A DNA stretch of 64,000 nucleotides from UBA2108 sp002713215 (GCA_937891015.1 CALAPY010000032.1:15767-79766), one strand, 5' to 3'; positions 16,196 through 24,486 are shown, counted from the stretch's first letter. Notes: generated from the letters alone by a model not told the origin. A program made the numbers and translations.

Positions 16196-17443
16196 ATGAA
16201 GTTTGCCGAATACAACATTTCCCGGGAAATTAAAGCTAATCTGGACCGAATGGGCTTTAGAAGGCCGACGGACATCCAGTTTAAGTCCATTCCCCATGTC
16301 TTGAAAAATGAAGATGTGTTGGCCGTAGCTCAAACCGGAACTGGGAAGACAGCGGCATTCGGTATCCCTATGATTAGCCAAATTCAGGAAATCAAAAAAC
16401 GAAGCAACACCAGTGGAATTCGAGGAATCGTTATGGTTCCCACCCGTGAATTGGCCTTGCAAATCACTGAGGTATTCCATACGTTGGCTAAAAACACCAA
16501 AATAAGAACCATCTGCGTTTACGGTGGTACAGATCAGGATCCACAGATAGAATCACTGGTACGCGGAATTGATATCCTGGTAACCACTCCAGGTAGAATG
16601 TTTGATTTGGTGAGTCAGGGGTATATTAAATTGGATCGAATTAAAACTCTGGTGTTGGACGAGGCCGATCAAATGTTGAAACTCGGTTTTTATAAAGATA
16701 TAACTGACCTTATCCGATTCCTGCCCAAGAACCGGCAAACCTTGTTCTTCTCGGCAACCATTGACGATCAAATAAAAAAGCTGGCGTACTCGCTGGTAAG
16801 AAATGCAATTCGAATCCAGGTTTCCCCCAAAGATCCGGTATCAAAGAATGTAACACACGCGGTTGCTTCTGTTGAAATGGATGACAAGCGATTTTTTCTG
16901 GAGAGAATCATCAAGGAAAATGAGGGCTTGAAAATTTTGGTATTTGTTAGAACCAAAGTTCGAGTCGAGCGGGTAAAAGCAGCCATGAAGCGAGTTGCCA
17001 TTGAATCTGAAACTATACATGGAGATAAGGAACAAAATAAACGTGAGGAGGTCCTTAAGAGATTTAAATCCGGTGAAATAAGAATACTCATTACCACCGA
17101 TGTCAGTGCAAGAGGTATTGACATTCCTAACGTAGATTTGGTAATTAACTACGATCTACCCGACAAGGCAGAGAATTATGTACATCGTGTAGGACGAACA
17201 GGAAGAGGAAAGAAAAAGGGCCGTGCCTTGTCTTTTTGCAGTTCTGAGGAACAATCTATTCTAAAAGACATTGAAGCTTACAATTCTGTCCCAATCGAAA
17301 AAATGGTCATAGAAAAAGAGGATTACATGGAAACATTGCTCTTTACAGATGATGGATCGAATGACTGGAAAGCATTGATGAACAGAGACGTTGAAATGAA
17401 AAAAAATAAGCGAAAGAAAAAGACAAAGAACAAGAAAAAATAG
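16196..17443 (+). CDS. DEAD-box ATP-dependent RNA helicase
   Basis: The 415-aa protein has the full motif set: Q motif with GFRRPTDIQ, motif I AQTGTGKTAA, Ia PTRELALQ, Ib TPGRM, II VLDEADQML, III FSAT, V TTDVSARGIDIPNVD and VI HRVGRTGRG. The C-terminal 25 residues are almost all Lys/Arg/Asn, a basic RNA-binding tail. It unwinds RNA duplexes, likely in ribosome assembly or mRNA turnover (family knowledge). It resembles RhlE-type helicases, but the subfamily is not certain. No clear TAnnTTTG box precedes the ATG, so it may be read from the promoter of the DUF1456 gene 28 nt upstream. Confidence 0.95.
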   Translation: MKFAEYNISREIKANLDRMGFRRPTDIQFKSIPHVLKNEDVLAVAQTGTGKTAAFGIPMISQIQEIKKRSNTSGIRGIVMVPTRELALQITEVFHTLAKNTKIRTICVYGGTDQDPQIESLVRGIDILVTTPGRMFDLVSQGYIKLDRIKTLVLDEADQMLKLGFYKDITDLIRFLPKNRQTLFFSATIDDQIKKLAYSLVRNAIRIQVSPKDPVSKNVTHAVASVEMDDKRFFLERIIKENEGLKILVFVRTKVRVERVKAAMKRVAIESETIHGDKEQNKREEVLKRFKSGEIRILITTDVSARGIDIPNVDLVINYDLPDKAENYVHRVGRTGRGKKKGRALSFCSSEEQSILKDIEAYNSVPIEKMVIEKEDYMETLLFTDDGSNDWKALMNRDVEMKKNKRKKKTKNKKK

Positions 17444-17469
17444 CTATTGAAATGTAAGATCTCAAAGGC

Positions 17470-17551
17470 AAAATGTAAAAAAGGAAATTCTACAACCACT
17501 ATTAATTGTCACCGTTTTTGAATTATTAGGTTGTTCCATTTTTACATTTTT
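17470..17551. repeat. Imperfect long inverted repeat after the helicase gene
   Basis: Left-arm blocks AAAATGTAAAAA (17470-17481), GGAA (17483-17486) and ACAACC (17492-17497) are mirrored on the right by GGTTGT (17529-17534), TTCC (17534-17537) and TTTTTACATTTT (17539-17550). The loop is about 31 nt. Extra GTAA/TTAC pairs flank it. It could fold into a long hairpin and end helicase transcription, or be a decayed small mobile element. The stem is AT-rich and no classical GC-rich terminator stem is present. Confidence 0.5.
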
Positions 17552-17630
17552 CTCTTTAAACTTTACATTTAATTAGTTGGTTATCTTGATTTTATTCACT
17601 TGTTTAATAAATTATAGTTCATGTTTTGAA

Positions 17631-17638
17631 TAAATTTG
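17631..17638 (+). promoter_or_regulatory. -7 promoter element TAAATTTG
   Basis: A perfect TAnnTTTG match lies 23 nt before ATG 17662. It supports that ATG over an in-frame upstream TTG, because the signal peptide starts at 17662. Confidence 0.5.
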
Positions 17639-17661
17639 TGTGTACCAAAAAATTCAAAATC

Positions 17662-18783
17662 ATGTATAAACTTAATTCAGTTCTCATCAGTCTTTCTCTT
17701 TTAGTTTCTTTTAATCTATCCTCTCAGCGATTATTACAACTTCTATATGATGTTCACAATGGAACTTCGTGGGATTATAGTGAAAGAACAACATATGACT
17801 ACGATACTGTCAATAATCGTCTTAATTGGACATTGATGGAAGAATACAATTCAACAAGTTCCAAATGGGAGGTTTTTCTTAAAGATTATCATTATTATAA
17901 TGCAAGTAACCAAATAATAAATGATTCAGGAAAAACCTATAACTCTTCAACTAAAAAATGGGAAATTAATCAGGCAACCACCTACACCTACAACGGAAAA
18001 GGGTTACTTATTAATATGACTACTGCCGATTTTGCCGGGACCTGGGATAACCGGGATAAAACTGAATATACTTATAATGCTTCCGATCAACTTGTTAAAA
18101 CAGAAACTTTTAGGTGGGTATTTGGTGCTTGGGAACCTGAAAACAGAGATTCATACAATTACAATTCAAAAAAGCTGGTTTCAAAAATGATTTCCGAGGA
18201 ATATGGGTTCTCAAAATTTGATTCGACTGAAATCACAAATTACAGCTACACCTCATTTGATAGTTTAAAATCATGGGAAACTTTGGAATATCAAGCCGGA
18301 TGGAAAAAGTCTGAAAAGGCAGAGTTTATGTATAATTCAAGCGATTTAAGAACGCAAGGGTTAATCAAAGAATGGAATGGTTCATCTTATGATAATTTAG
18401 AAAAAACCGATATTTCAAGAAGCTCTTCAGGAAATAAAAAATTCTGGGTCACATACGATTGGTTCTTCGGAAGTTGGCACAACTCGTGGCGAATGACTTT
18501 TATATATGACAGTAGTTCAACGCCATCTTCTGTAGCTTTAGATGATTTCAAAAATGAAATAAAACTGTTTCCAAATCCAGTAACAAGTTCCCTAAATATT
18601 AGTTTAAGAGCTGAATTACAATCGGAAATAACCATTTTAAGCATGGACGGGACTACGGTTCGACCTAAATCTACAATTCAGGACAAGCCCATTGATGTCT
18701 CTGGATTAAGGAGTGGCTACTACATCCTTCAAATAGAAAATCAGGAAGGTGTTTCTCGTAAAACTTTTATAAAATCGGACTAA
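17662..18783 (+). CDS. T9SS-secreted protein with repeated Tyr-rich beta motifs
   Basis: The 373-aa protein starts with a signal peptide (MYKLNSVLISLSLLVSF, then a cleavage region near Ser-Ser-Gln). The body has about six repeats of the type 'W-x(n)-TxYxYN-x-x-x-x-L', in which Trp/Glu/Tyr-rich strands alternate, resembling YD/RHS-like beta repeats. The last 80 residues are a type A T9SS sorting domain: LFPNPVTSSLNI, then VSGLRSGYYILQI and RKTFIKSD. It is therefore exported by Sec, crosses the outer membrane by T9SS and is anchored or released there. No catalytic motif was seen. It has its own promoter and no operon partners. Confidence 0.8.
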   Translation: MYKLNSVLISLSLLVSFNLSSQRLLQLLYDVHNGTSWDYSERTTYDYDTVNNRLNWTLMEEYNSTSSKWEVFLKDYHYYNASNQIINDSGKTYNSSTKKWEINQATTYTYNGKGLLINMTTADFAGTWDNRDKTEYTYNASDQLVKTETFRWVFGAWEPENRDSYNYNSKKLVSKMISEEYGFSKFDSTEITNYSYTSFDSLKSWETLEYQAGWKKSEKAEFMYNSSDLRTQGLIKEWNGSSYDNLEKTDISRSSSGNKKFWVTYDWFFGSWHNSWRMTFIYDSSSTPSSVALDDFKNEIKLFPNPVTSSLNISLRAELQSEITILSMDGTTVRPKSTIQDKPIDVSGLRSGYYILQIENQEGVSRKTFIKSD

Positions 18784-18932
18784 TGCTGGCGTTGAGTTTT
18801 ACTATTAGATAATATAGAACAACTAAATTCAAAAAACCAAGATCAAATATCCAACCTAAGTCATCCAAAGTGAAGCCATTGGCACTTAAAAGGCACCTAA
18901 ACCCTTCAATGTAAATAATCCAAACTAAGCCA

Positions 18933-18962
18933 TTGGTAATCAGAAAATATCCACTACTTTTG
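18933..18962 (+). promoter_or_regulatory. rpsA promoter (-33 TTG, -7 TACTTTTG)
   Basis: TTG at 18933-18935 and TACTTTTG at 18955-18962 are 19 nt apart, the spacing expected for the primary sigma factor of Bacteroidota. The ATG follows 80 nt later, leaving an untranslated leader long enough for control of rpsA. The leader is gene-free and no known riboswitch pattern was recognised. Confidence 0.6.
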
Positions 18963-19042
18963 CCGCCCGAAATCTGGTAAGCGGAAATCAGTTAGTTTAA
19001 TTCTCTTAACCGTTCCGCAGGTTGAGATACAAGAAAGACAAT

Positions 19043-21322
19043 ATGTCTGAAGATAAAACAAAGGTTGCTGAAGAAGGTACAAAAGAAGAGCCAAAAGCAA
19101 CAAAAAAAACTGCTCCCAAAGCTACGGGCGACACGCTGAAAAAAGCACCAACTAAGAAAAAAGCAACTCCTAAATCTGAAGAAAAGGCTGCTCCTGTAAA
19201 GGAAACGAAAGATGCTGCCGACAAGGCTCCAGAAGAAAAAGCTGAAACTAAAAAGAAAGCAAAGGAAGAAAAGGTAGAGGGGCCAAAAGCAGAAGCTAAA
19301 GTTAACGAGGCTGCTAAAGAGGAAACTAAAGCAGATAAGTCCGCCTCCGCTAAAGCTTCGGCGGACAAAGACGAAAAGCCCAAGGCTAAAAGAACCCGAG
19401 TTGCAAAAGCAGCTAAGGTAGAAGTTGAAGAAGCTACTGCTGAATCAGAAGAAGTAAGCGCTGAAACTGAAGAAGTAGGTGAAGAAAAATTTGAAAAAAT
19501 CGTAATTGAAGATACTCCTATTGTAGATATCAACACGATTAAACCGCTTGATGAATTCAACTGGGATTCATTTTCAGATTCAGATGATATATATACTGCA
19601 GAAGAAAAAGAAAACTTATCGAACCTGTACAACGATACGTTAACTTCTATTTTCGAGCATCAGGTAATTGATGGAACTGTTGCTACCATTACTAAAAAAG
19701 AGGTTGTAGTAAACATTGGTTACAAATCGGATGGTGTTCTTTCTTCTAACGAATTTAGATACAAGCCAGACCTTAAGGTAGGTGACAAAGTTGAAGTTTA
19801 CGTTGAAAAAACGGAAGACAAAACTGGTCAGCTGGTTCTTTCTCATAAAAAAGCTCGTACCATGAGAGCTTGGCAACATGTTAATGATGCTCTTGAGACT
19901 GGAGAAATTATTACTGGTTTGATCAAATGCAGAACCAAAGGTGGTTTAATTGCCGATGTATTCGGAATTGAAGCATTCTTACCTGGTTCTCAAATTGATG
20001 TAAAACCAATTAGAGACTACGATCAGTACGTGAACAAACAAATGGATTTCAAAGTGGTTAAGATTAACCAGGAATTCAGAAACGTGGTTGTATCTCATAA
20101 AGCACTTATCGAAGCTGAACTGGAAGAGCAAAAAGCGGTTATCATGTCGCAGCTTGAAAAAGGACAGGTTCTTGAAGGTGTTGTTAAAAACATTACTTCT
20201 TACGGGGTATTCATTGACCTTGGTGGTGTTGACGGATTAATCCACATTACTGACCTTTCATGGGGAAGAATTAATCACCCTGAGGAAGTGGTAGAGTTGG
20301 ATCAAAAAATCAACGTTGTAATCCTTGACTTTGACGACAACAAAAAACGAATTGCACTGGGTGTTAAACAACTTCAGGCACATCCTTGGGACAACCTGGA
20401 TGAAGCACTTAAAGTTGATGACTCCGTAAAAGGTAAAGTAGTTGTACTTGCTGATTACGGTGCATTTGTTGAAATCGCTCCTGGTGTTGAAGGATTGATC
20501 CACGTTTCTGAAATGAGCTGGGGACAGCACTTGAGAACCGCTCAGGATTTCTTCAAAATCGGAGACGAGGTTGAAGCTAAAATCATGACCCTGGATCGTG
20601 AAGAAAGAAAAATGTCACTTTCTACCCGTCAGTTGACACCAGATCCATGGGAAGGTATAGAAGCTAAATATCCTGTTGGAACTAAAGTAAAAGGAAAGGC
20701 TACTAACCTTTCTAACTTCGGTGTATTCGTTGAATTGGAAGAAGGTGTTGACGGATTGATTCACATTTCTGACCTTTCGTGGTCTAAGAAAGTAAATCAC
20801 CCAAGTGAGTTTACTAAAGCCGGTGAAGAAATCGAAGCAGTTGTATTGGAGATAGACAAAGACAACAGAAGGTTGAGTCTTGGACACAAACAATTGGAAG
20901 AAAACCCATGGGATGTATTCGAAACTGTATTCACGGAAGGATCAGTACATGAAGGAACTCTTCTTTCATTGACTGACAAAGGTGGATTGGTTGGTCTTCC
21001 TTATGGTGTTGAAGGATTCGCTCCTGGTCGTCACCTGGTAAAAGAAGATGGTTCTAAGGTAAAAGTTGATGAAAAGATCAATTTCTTAGTACTTGAATTC
21101 AACAAAGATTCTCGTAAGATCATTGTTTCTCATTCTAGAATTCACGAAGGTGAAGCAGAAGGAAAACAAATGGCTGAAAGAAAATCGAAAAAAGCCCAGG
21201 CTGCCAGTACGCGTAAAGCAGTGAAAGATCTTTCTTCTGGAATGGAGAAATCTACCCTAGGAGATCTTGATGCATTGAGTGCACTTAAAGCTTCAATGGA
21301 AAAAGAAGAGAAGAAGAAATAA
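19043..21322 (+). CDS. rpsA: 30S ribosomal protein S1 with extended Lys/Ala/Glu-rich N-terminus
   Basis: The 759-aa protein has six S1 RNA-binding domains, roughly at residues 206-275, 290-357, 375-445, 460-530, 547-617 and 632-700. Repeated motifs are GVFIDLGGVDGLIHITDLSW, GAFVEIAPGVEGLIHVSEMS and GVFVELEEGVDGLIHISDLS. S1 binds mRNA at the 30S subunit and helps initiation. Residues 1-145 are low-complexity, rich in Lys, Ala, Glu and Thr, and include two copies of the in-frame palindromic repeat. ATG 19043 is preferred over the TTG 21 nt upstream because the sequence after it (MSEDKTK) reads as a normal N-terminus. The strongly biased codons after residue 160 suggest high expression. A bidirectional terminator follows. 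Confidence 0.96.
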   Translation: MSEDKTKVAEEGTKEEPKATKKTAPKATGDTLKKAPTKKKATPKSEEKAAPVKETKDAADKAPEEKAETKKKAKEEKVEGPKAEAKVNEAAKEETKADKSASAKASADKDEKPKAKRTRVAKAAKVEVEEATAESEEVSAETEEVGEEKFEKIVIEDTPIVDINTIKPLDEFNWDSFSDSDDIYTAEEKENLSNLYNDTLTSIFEHQVIDGTVATITKKEVVVNIGYKSDGVLSSNEFRYKPDLKVGDKVEVYVEKTEDKTGQLVLSHKKARTMRAWQHVNDALETGEIITGLIKCRTKGGLIADVFGIEAFLPGSQIDVKPIRDYDQYVNKQMDFKVVKINQEFRNVVVSHKALIEAELEEQKAVIMSQLEKGQVLEGVVKNITSYGVFIDLGGVDGLIHITDLSWGRINHPEEVVELDQKINVVILDFDDNKKRIALGVKQLQAHPWDNLDEALKVDDSVKGKVVVLADYGAFVEIAPGVEGLIHVSEMSWGQHLRTAQDFFKIGDEVEAKIMTLDREERKMSLSTRQLTPDPWEGIEAKYPVGTKVKGKATNLSNFGVFVELEEGVDGLIHISDLSWSKKVNHPSEFTKAGEEIEAVVLEIDKDNRRLSLGHKQLEENPWDVFETVFTEGSVHEGTLLSLTDKGGLVGLPYGVEGFAPGRHLVKEDGSKVKVDEKINFLVLEFNKDSRKIIVSHSRIHEGEAEGKQMAERKSKKAQAASTRKAVKDLSSGMEKSTLGDLDALSALKASMEKEEKKK
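19118..19134 (+). repeat. In-frame palindromic repeat, copy B (half)
   Basis: AAAGCTACGGGCGACAC matches 15991-16007 at 16 of 17 positions. Only the right half of the element is present; the preceding bases do not match. It is read as Lys-Ala-Thr-Gly-Asp-Thr, the same frame as the other copies. Confidence 0.55.
19339..19366 (+). repeat. In-frame palindromic repeat, copy C (complete)
   Basis: The 28-nt element begins GTCCGCC (19339-19345) and ends GGCGGAC (19360-19366), perfect inverted ends around a centre containing AAGCTT. It encodes Ser-Ala-Ser-Ala-Lys-Ala-Ser-Ala-Asp within the low-complexity N-terminus of S1. A 20-mer is shared exactly with copy A. Confidence 0.75.
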
Positions 21323-21343
21323 TTCTTTTTTATCATAAACTGA

Positions 21344-21378
21344 AAAGCCCTGTTAGATAATCTAACGGGGCTTTTTTT
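21344..21378. terminator. Rho-independent terminator after rpsA
   Basis: The stem AAAGCCCTGTTAGA (21344-21357) pairs with TCTAACGGGGCTTT (21361-21374), with a 3-nt loop and one T:G pair, followed by a T run to 21378. The A-rich left flank lets it also work for the convergent lipoprotein gene ending at 21446. Confidence 0.88.
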
Positions 21379-21445
21379 GTTCGAATCCTTCAGTTATTAT
21401 AAGTGAATTTCGAAGAAGCTTGTATCGAATGTGGTAGAGAATACC

Positions 21446-22123
21446 TTATTTCGACTCTGATACAATATGATACCGAATCAATCGCCGTTCAATAATCCGT
21501 TTATTTGTAATGTAGTCAGCCATATAATAATAATCATCCATTACCTTACCCCTGCCCTTAGCATAATAATTATTGGAAACCACGGCTTCCGTTCCTAGCT
21601 CATCAGAAAATGGCTTATTAAAGATTCGGTCTACCTGGTAATTTATCACTGTTTCCACTGCACCAGCTATATTTACCTGACTTTCTCCTCGCATCTTGTG
21701 GTAATAACTGTAGATATCGTTGTTATCGCTTCCCTTATCCAGAGTATCGGTAAAATTCTTTACAGACATTAGTATATCCCCGCTTTGATTCACCAAATAT
21801 CCATTGGAATCCCTTAGCATGTGAATTATGCTTCCATCAAAATTTCCGTAAGGGCTATTGGTACCCTCAAACACGAAGTATTCATTTCCTCTAATTTTTT
21901 CGATCCGAGTTATTTTCATACTGTCTACCTGGCCCATCTTTTCCTCTACCCTGTTCGAATCAATTCTATATTGTTGGTACACCCAATAATTACCCACAGC
22001 CATGGGCATATAATCCTGAACTTTTAATTCAGGTTCGCAATTCGGATTTTCAGTAATCTCTTCATCCTTCTTACAGGAAAAGGAAAGAACAATTAGACTG
22101 GAAAGGGCAAGTACTTTGTACAT
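21446..22123 (-). CDS. Predicted lipoprotein of unknown function
   Basis: The 225-aa protein has a lipoprotein signal peptide: MYKVLALSSLIVLSFSC, with the lipobox Cys at about residue 17, followed by KKDEE. After it comes the motif DYMPMAVGNYWVYQQYRID, common in Bacteroidota lipoproteins of unknown role that carry an 'xPLxxGNxWxY' entry strand. The rest alternates short strands with charged turns. It is probably attached to the outer membrane. It is monocistronic, convergent with rpsA across a shared terminator. No catalytic residues were recognised. Confidence 0.75.
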   Translation of the reverse strand: MYKVLALSSLIVLSFSCKKDEEITENPNCEPELKVQDYMPMAVGNYWVYQQYRIDSNRVEEKMGQVDSMKITRIEKIRGNEYFVFEGTNSPYGNFDGSIIHMLRDSNGYLVNQSGDILMSVKNFTDTLDKGSDNNDIYSYYHKMRGESQVNIAGAVETVINYQVDRIFNKPFSDELGTEAVVSNNYYAKGRGKVMDDYYYMADYITNKRIIERRLIRYHIVSESK

Positions 22124-22294
22124 AACAATGGGTGTTTTTGGGTTTAGGATGCGCTAACGCTGCTATGAATCAGAATATTGCATGTATTCTCATTTTGATT
22201 TAGCAAGACTTAACCTGAGTTGATTAATTCAAGTCATCTTATTCAAATCCAATCAAGATCCAACCGCAGTCTAACAATATACAGCAACCAAAAC

Positions 22295-22681
22295 TCACCC
22301 CAAACCTTCCCGTATTGCCATAACCAGTTCCTCCCGACCTGCTTTTGCCCTGGAGATAAACTCATCCGTTACTGCTAATCCGGCTTGATGTTTATCCGAC
22401 CAAACAATCAAGTCAACCAAAATAGGAACGAGATCCATTCCTTTTTCAGTTAACGAATATTGCTTCTTGGTTTTCAATTTTTGATAAACCTCTGACTCAA
22501 TAATTCCATTGCTCTCCAATTTTTTCAATCGATCTGATAAAATATTGGTAGCTATACCCTCTTTTGAATTTAGGAAATCCTTGTAAAACCTTTTTCCTTG
22601 TACTAAATCCCGAATGATTAAAAAGGTCCATTTATCACCAAAAACATCCAATGCATAACTAACAGGGCAGTCCGATCTCAT
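22295..22681 (-). CDS. HxlR-family transcriptional regulator
   Basis: This 128-aa winged-helix protein has the HxlR pattern: a near N-terminal Cys in CPVSYALDVFGDKWTFLIIRDL, the recognition region RFYKDFLNSKEGIATNILSDRLKKLE, and a wing KKQYSLTEKG. Cys5 is in the place used for thiol or quinone sensing in YodB/QsrR-like members, so redox or electrophile sensing is possible (inference). A perfect 13-bp inverted repeat lies 9 nt upstream of its ATG, in the gap to the divergent NTF2-like pseudogene, so it probably represses both itself and that gene. Confidence 0.88.
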   Translation of the reverse strand: MRSDCPVSYALDVFGDKWTFLIIRDLVQGKRFYKDFLNSKEGIATNILSDRLKKLESNGIIESEVYQKLKTKKQYSLTEKGMDLVPILVDLIVWSDKHQAGLAVTDEFISRAKAGREELVMAIREGLG

Positions 22682-22690
22682 AAATTATTT

Positions 22691-22719
22691 TTATTCACTT
22701 GCAAAATGCAAGTGAATAA
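22691..22719. promoter_or_regulatory. Palindromic operator for the HxlR regulator
   Basis: The left arm TTATTCACTTGCA (22691-22703) and right arm TGCAAGTGAATAA (22707-22719) are perfect reverse complements around a 3-nt AAA spacer. It sits in the 52-nt gap between the divergent regulator and pseudogene starts. The inner ACTTGCA/TGCAAGT is the expected size for one winged-helix dimer. Confidence 0.8.
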
Positions 22720-22733
22720 TTTAAGTGAAGAAA

Positions 22734-23080
22734 ATGGATACGATTCAAATCAATTTTGAAAAACTCAAAAAAGACAACTGGTCCGACCAGGAGACGCAAA
22801 ACGCCAATTGCTGGTCAGTTTTGTTCATGAACTCATGAACAATCACAACTTTGATTTGGTGCTAAAACAATTTGGCAATCCGCATTACCGCCAACACAAC
22901 CGTGGTATCCCCGATGGAATGGAAGCTTTGGTGAAGTACGTCAGGGATTTTACGAAGCGATTTCCAAACTACACCTACGACGTAAAGCACGTATACACCA
23001 ATGGCGATTTTGTGATTTTTCATTCCCAGGTAACCACCAATCTTAAGGATCGTGGTAATGACAACAAGGGGGTTTATTAA
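22734..23080 (+). pseudogene. NTF2/SnoaL-like gene, frameshifted and truncated
   Basis: From ATG 22734 a frame reads MDTIQINFEKLKKDNWSDQE and then leaves the family pattern. From about 22808 a different frame continues LLVSFVHELMNNHNFDLVLK and NPHYRQHNRGIPDGMEAL, typical of SnoaL-like proteins of the NTF2 fold. Adding one A in CCAATTG (about 22804) joins the two frames. The protein also stops after KDRGNDNKGVY, where relatives continue with a last strand and helix. One frameshift plus C-terminal loss argues for a dead gene, although a sequencing error could explain the first. It lies opposite the HxlR gene behind its operator, so it was probably its target. Confidence 0.7.
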
Positions 23081-23137
23081 ACTAGAACTCCCCTAACCTG
23101 CTCAAACCGTTAATCTCTTTTTATTTGGTAGCAAGCA

Positions 23138-23160
23138 TAAAACAGGCGCCACCTGTTTTA
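23138..23160. terminator. Hairpin terminator between pseudogene and Usp gene
   Basis: TAAAACAGG (23138-23146) and CCTGTTTTA (23152-23160) form a perfect 9-bp stem with a 5-nt loop. The right arm contains the stop codon of the minus-strand Usp gene. Transcripts from either side would end in a short U-rich stretch. Confidence 0.6.
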
Positions 23161-24285
23161 AAACCGATACAGTTTACGGCGTAAATCAGCTTCAACTTGC
23201 TGGTCCCAGAGCACTTTTTGAATTCGCTCCCTTGATTCATTAAACCTTTCTGCATTGTCCTTATCCCCAATGTTCTTATAAGCTTTTACAATAGCACTCC
23301 AGGCCTTAAGATATAACTCATTTTTGCGGATACAACGTTTCCACTCAAGAATGGCTTCCTGAACAAAACCCTGCTTAGCCAATTCAACACCTTCTTCATA
23401 AATTGCTTCAATGTCCGTTATTTCCTTATCCAGCTTCAATTGAATCAACCCTCCATTTTTATTGATTATAAAAGAGCAAGGAACCTGACGGGCAACACGC
23501 TCTGCAATGCTCCCCAGGAAAAACCTTTTAATGGCACCCTTTCCGGTTGAACCCATCATGAGCAAATCAACATGCTGTTCCTTAACAACGTCGAGAATCA
23601 CGTTTGGCGGGTCGCCTAACCTCACCACCTTCTCCCAAGATATTCCACTGAAATCCACATCCTTTATGGACTCATCAAACTCCAATTCCAATGTCCGAAT
23701 CATTTCGGCTTGTTCCAAATCGGCATCAGCTCCCATTTCTATGTACTCCTTGTCAATTCCTTTTATTACGTGAAGCACATAAAGTTTTGAGTCAAAGCGC
23801 CTACACAGGTGAATAGCGCTATCCAGGGCCAACTTGGATTCCTGGGAAAAATCAATGGGACAAAGCACACGTTGAGGGTTGACCACACCTTCTTTTTCAA
23901 TGACCCAAACCGGAACAGATGAATCCCGAATAATTTTCAATGAATTAGTACCCAATTTAAATTTCTCTTTCCCAACATGACCCGCACCCAGGACAATTAG
24001 GTTTGCTTTTTGCCTTTCAGCGAAAGATAGGAGCAGGTCAATGTGATCTCCCTGAAGTATTTCAGAAGAGCATTTGATATTCTGCCGTTCCAACAATCCC
24101 AAATACTTCAACATCTTATCTTCTACCAAACGTTGAATCTTATCTCGAAGGATGGATTCGGGCATTACATGAACTAGGCTTACTTCACTACCAAACTTCT
24201 TAGCTATACTAATCACACTTTTAAATGCCACTTCTGAACTCATTCCAAAGTCAGTCGGAAAGCATATTCTTTCTACAAGTTTCAT
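23158..24285 (-). CDS. Universal stress protein, tandem Usp domains plus C-terminal helical (TPR-like) tail
   Basis: The 375-aa protein has two Usp domains. The first (about residues 1-130) has ICFPTDF and a degenerate nucleotide motif (LGAGHVGKEKFKLGT). The second (about 138-275) has VLCPIDFS and the full ATP motif G-2x-G-9x-G-S in MGSTGKGAIKRFFLGS. So only the second domain is likely to bind ATP. The last 90 residues are helical (EEGVELAKQGFVQEAILEW, then LKAWSAIVKAYKNIGDKDNA), the pattern of one or two TPR repeats. It is a cytoplasmic stress protein of unknown biochemical role; the TPR tail suggests a partner protein (inference). Confidence 0.87.
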   Translation of the reverse strand: MKLVERICFPTDFGMSSEVAFKSVISIAKKFGSEVSLVHVMPESILRDKIQRLVEDKMLKYLGLLERQNIKCSSEILQGDHIDLLLSFAERQKANLIVLGAGHVGKEKFKLGTNSLKIIRDSSVPVWVIEKEGVVNPQRVLCPIDFSQESKLALDSAIHLCRRFDSKLYVLHVIKGIDKEYIEMGADADLEQAEMIRTLELEFDESIKDVDFSGISWEKVVRLGDPPNVILDVVKEQHVDLLMMGSTGKGAIKRFFLGSIAERVARQVPCSFIINKNGGLIQLKLDKEITDIEAIYEEGVELAKQGFVQEAILEWKRCIRKNELYLKAWSAIVKAYKNIGDKDNAERFNESRERIQKVLWDQQVEADLRRKLYRF

Positions 24286-24432
24286 GTCTCCTAATTTTAC
24301 TTCTAATTTAATAACTAGAGCACCTCAACTCAATGACTTTTATCAATCAGCAACATGAATTAACAATTAACACGTTCCGGTCTAATCAAATGGTTTGAGA
24401 AGAGAAAAACGAGCCAATCCTTTATTCAATTC

Positions 24433-24465
24433 ATGCTTAACAAATCTTTATGCTTAACAAATCTT
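24433..24465 (+). repeat. 16-bp direct repeat upstream of uvrB
   Basis: ATGCTTAACAAATCTT occurs at 24433-24448 and again at 24450-24465, separated by one T (period 17). It directly precedes the uvrB -7 box and covers the region where the -33 element would lie. It could be a tandem duplication or a doubled regulator site. Confidence 0.75.
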
Positions 24466-24474
24466 CAAACGATT

Positions 24475-24482
24475 TAGATTTG
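24475..24482 (+). promoter_or_regulatory. uvrB -7 promoter element TAGATTTG
   Basis: A perfect TAnnTTTG match ends only 4 nt before the ATG at 24487. With the usual distance from -7 to the transcription start, the mRNA would begin at or next to the A of the start codon, so it would be nearly leaderless. Confidence 0.6.
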
Positions 24483-24486
24483 TGAC

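Noticed and set aside
19006..19632. A long open frame antisense to the start of rpsA (Ser/Ala-rich, 208 codons)
   Set aside because: It is the mirror of the Lys/Ala/Glu codons in the S1 N-terminus, has no ribosome-binding context and no recognisable domain.
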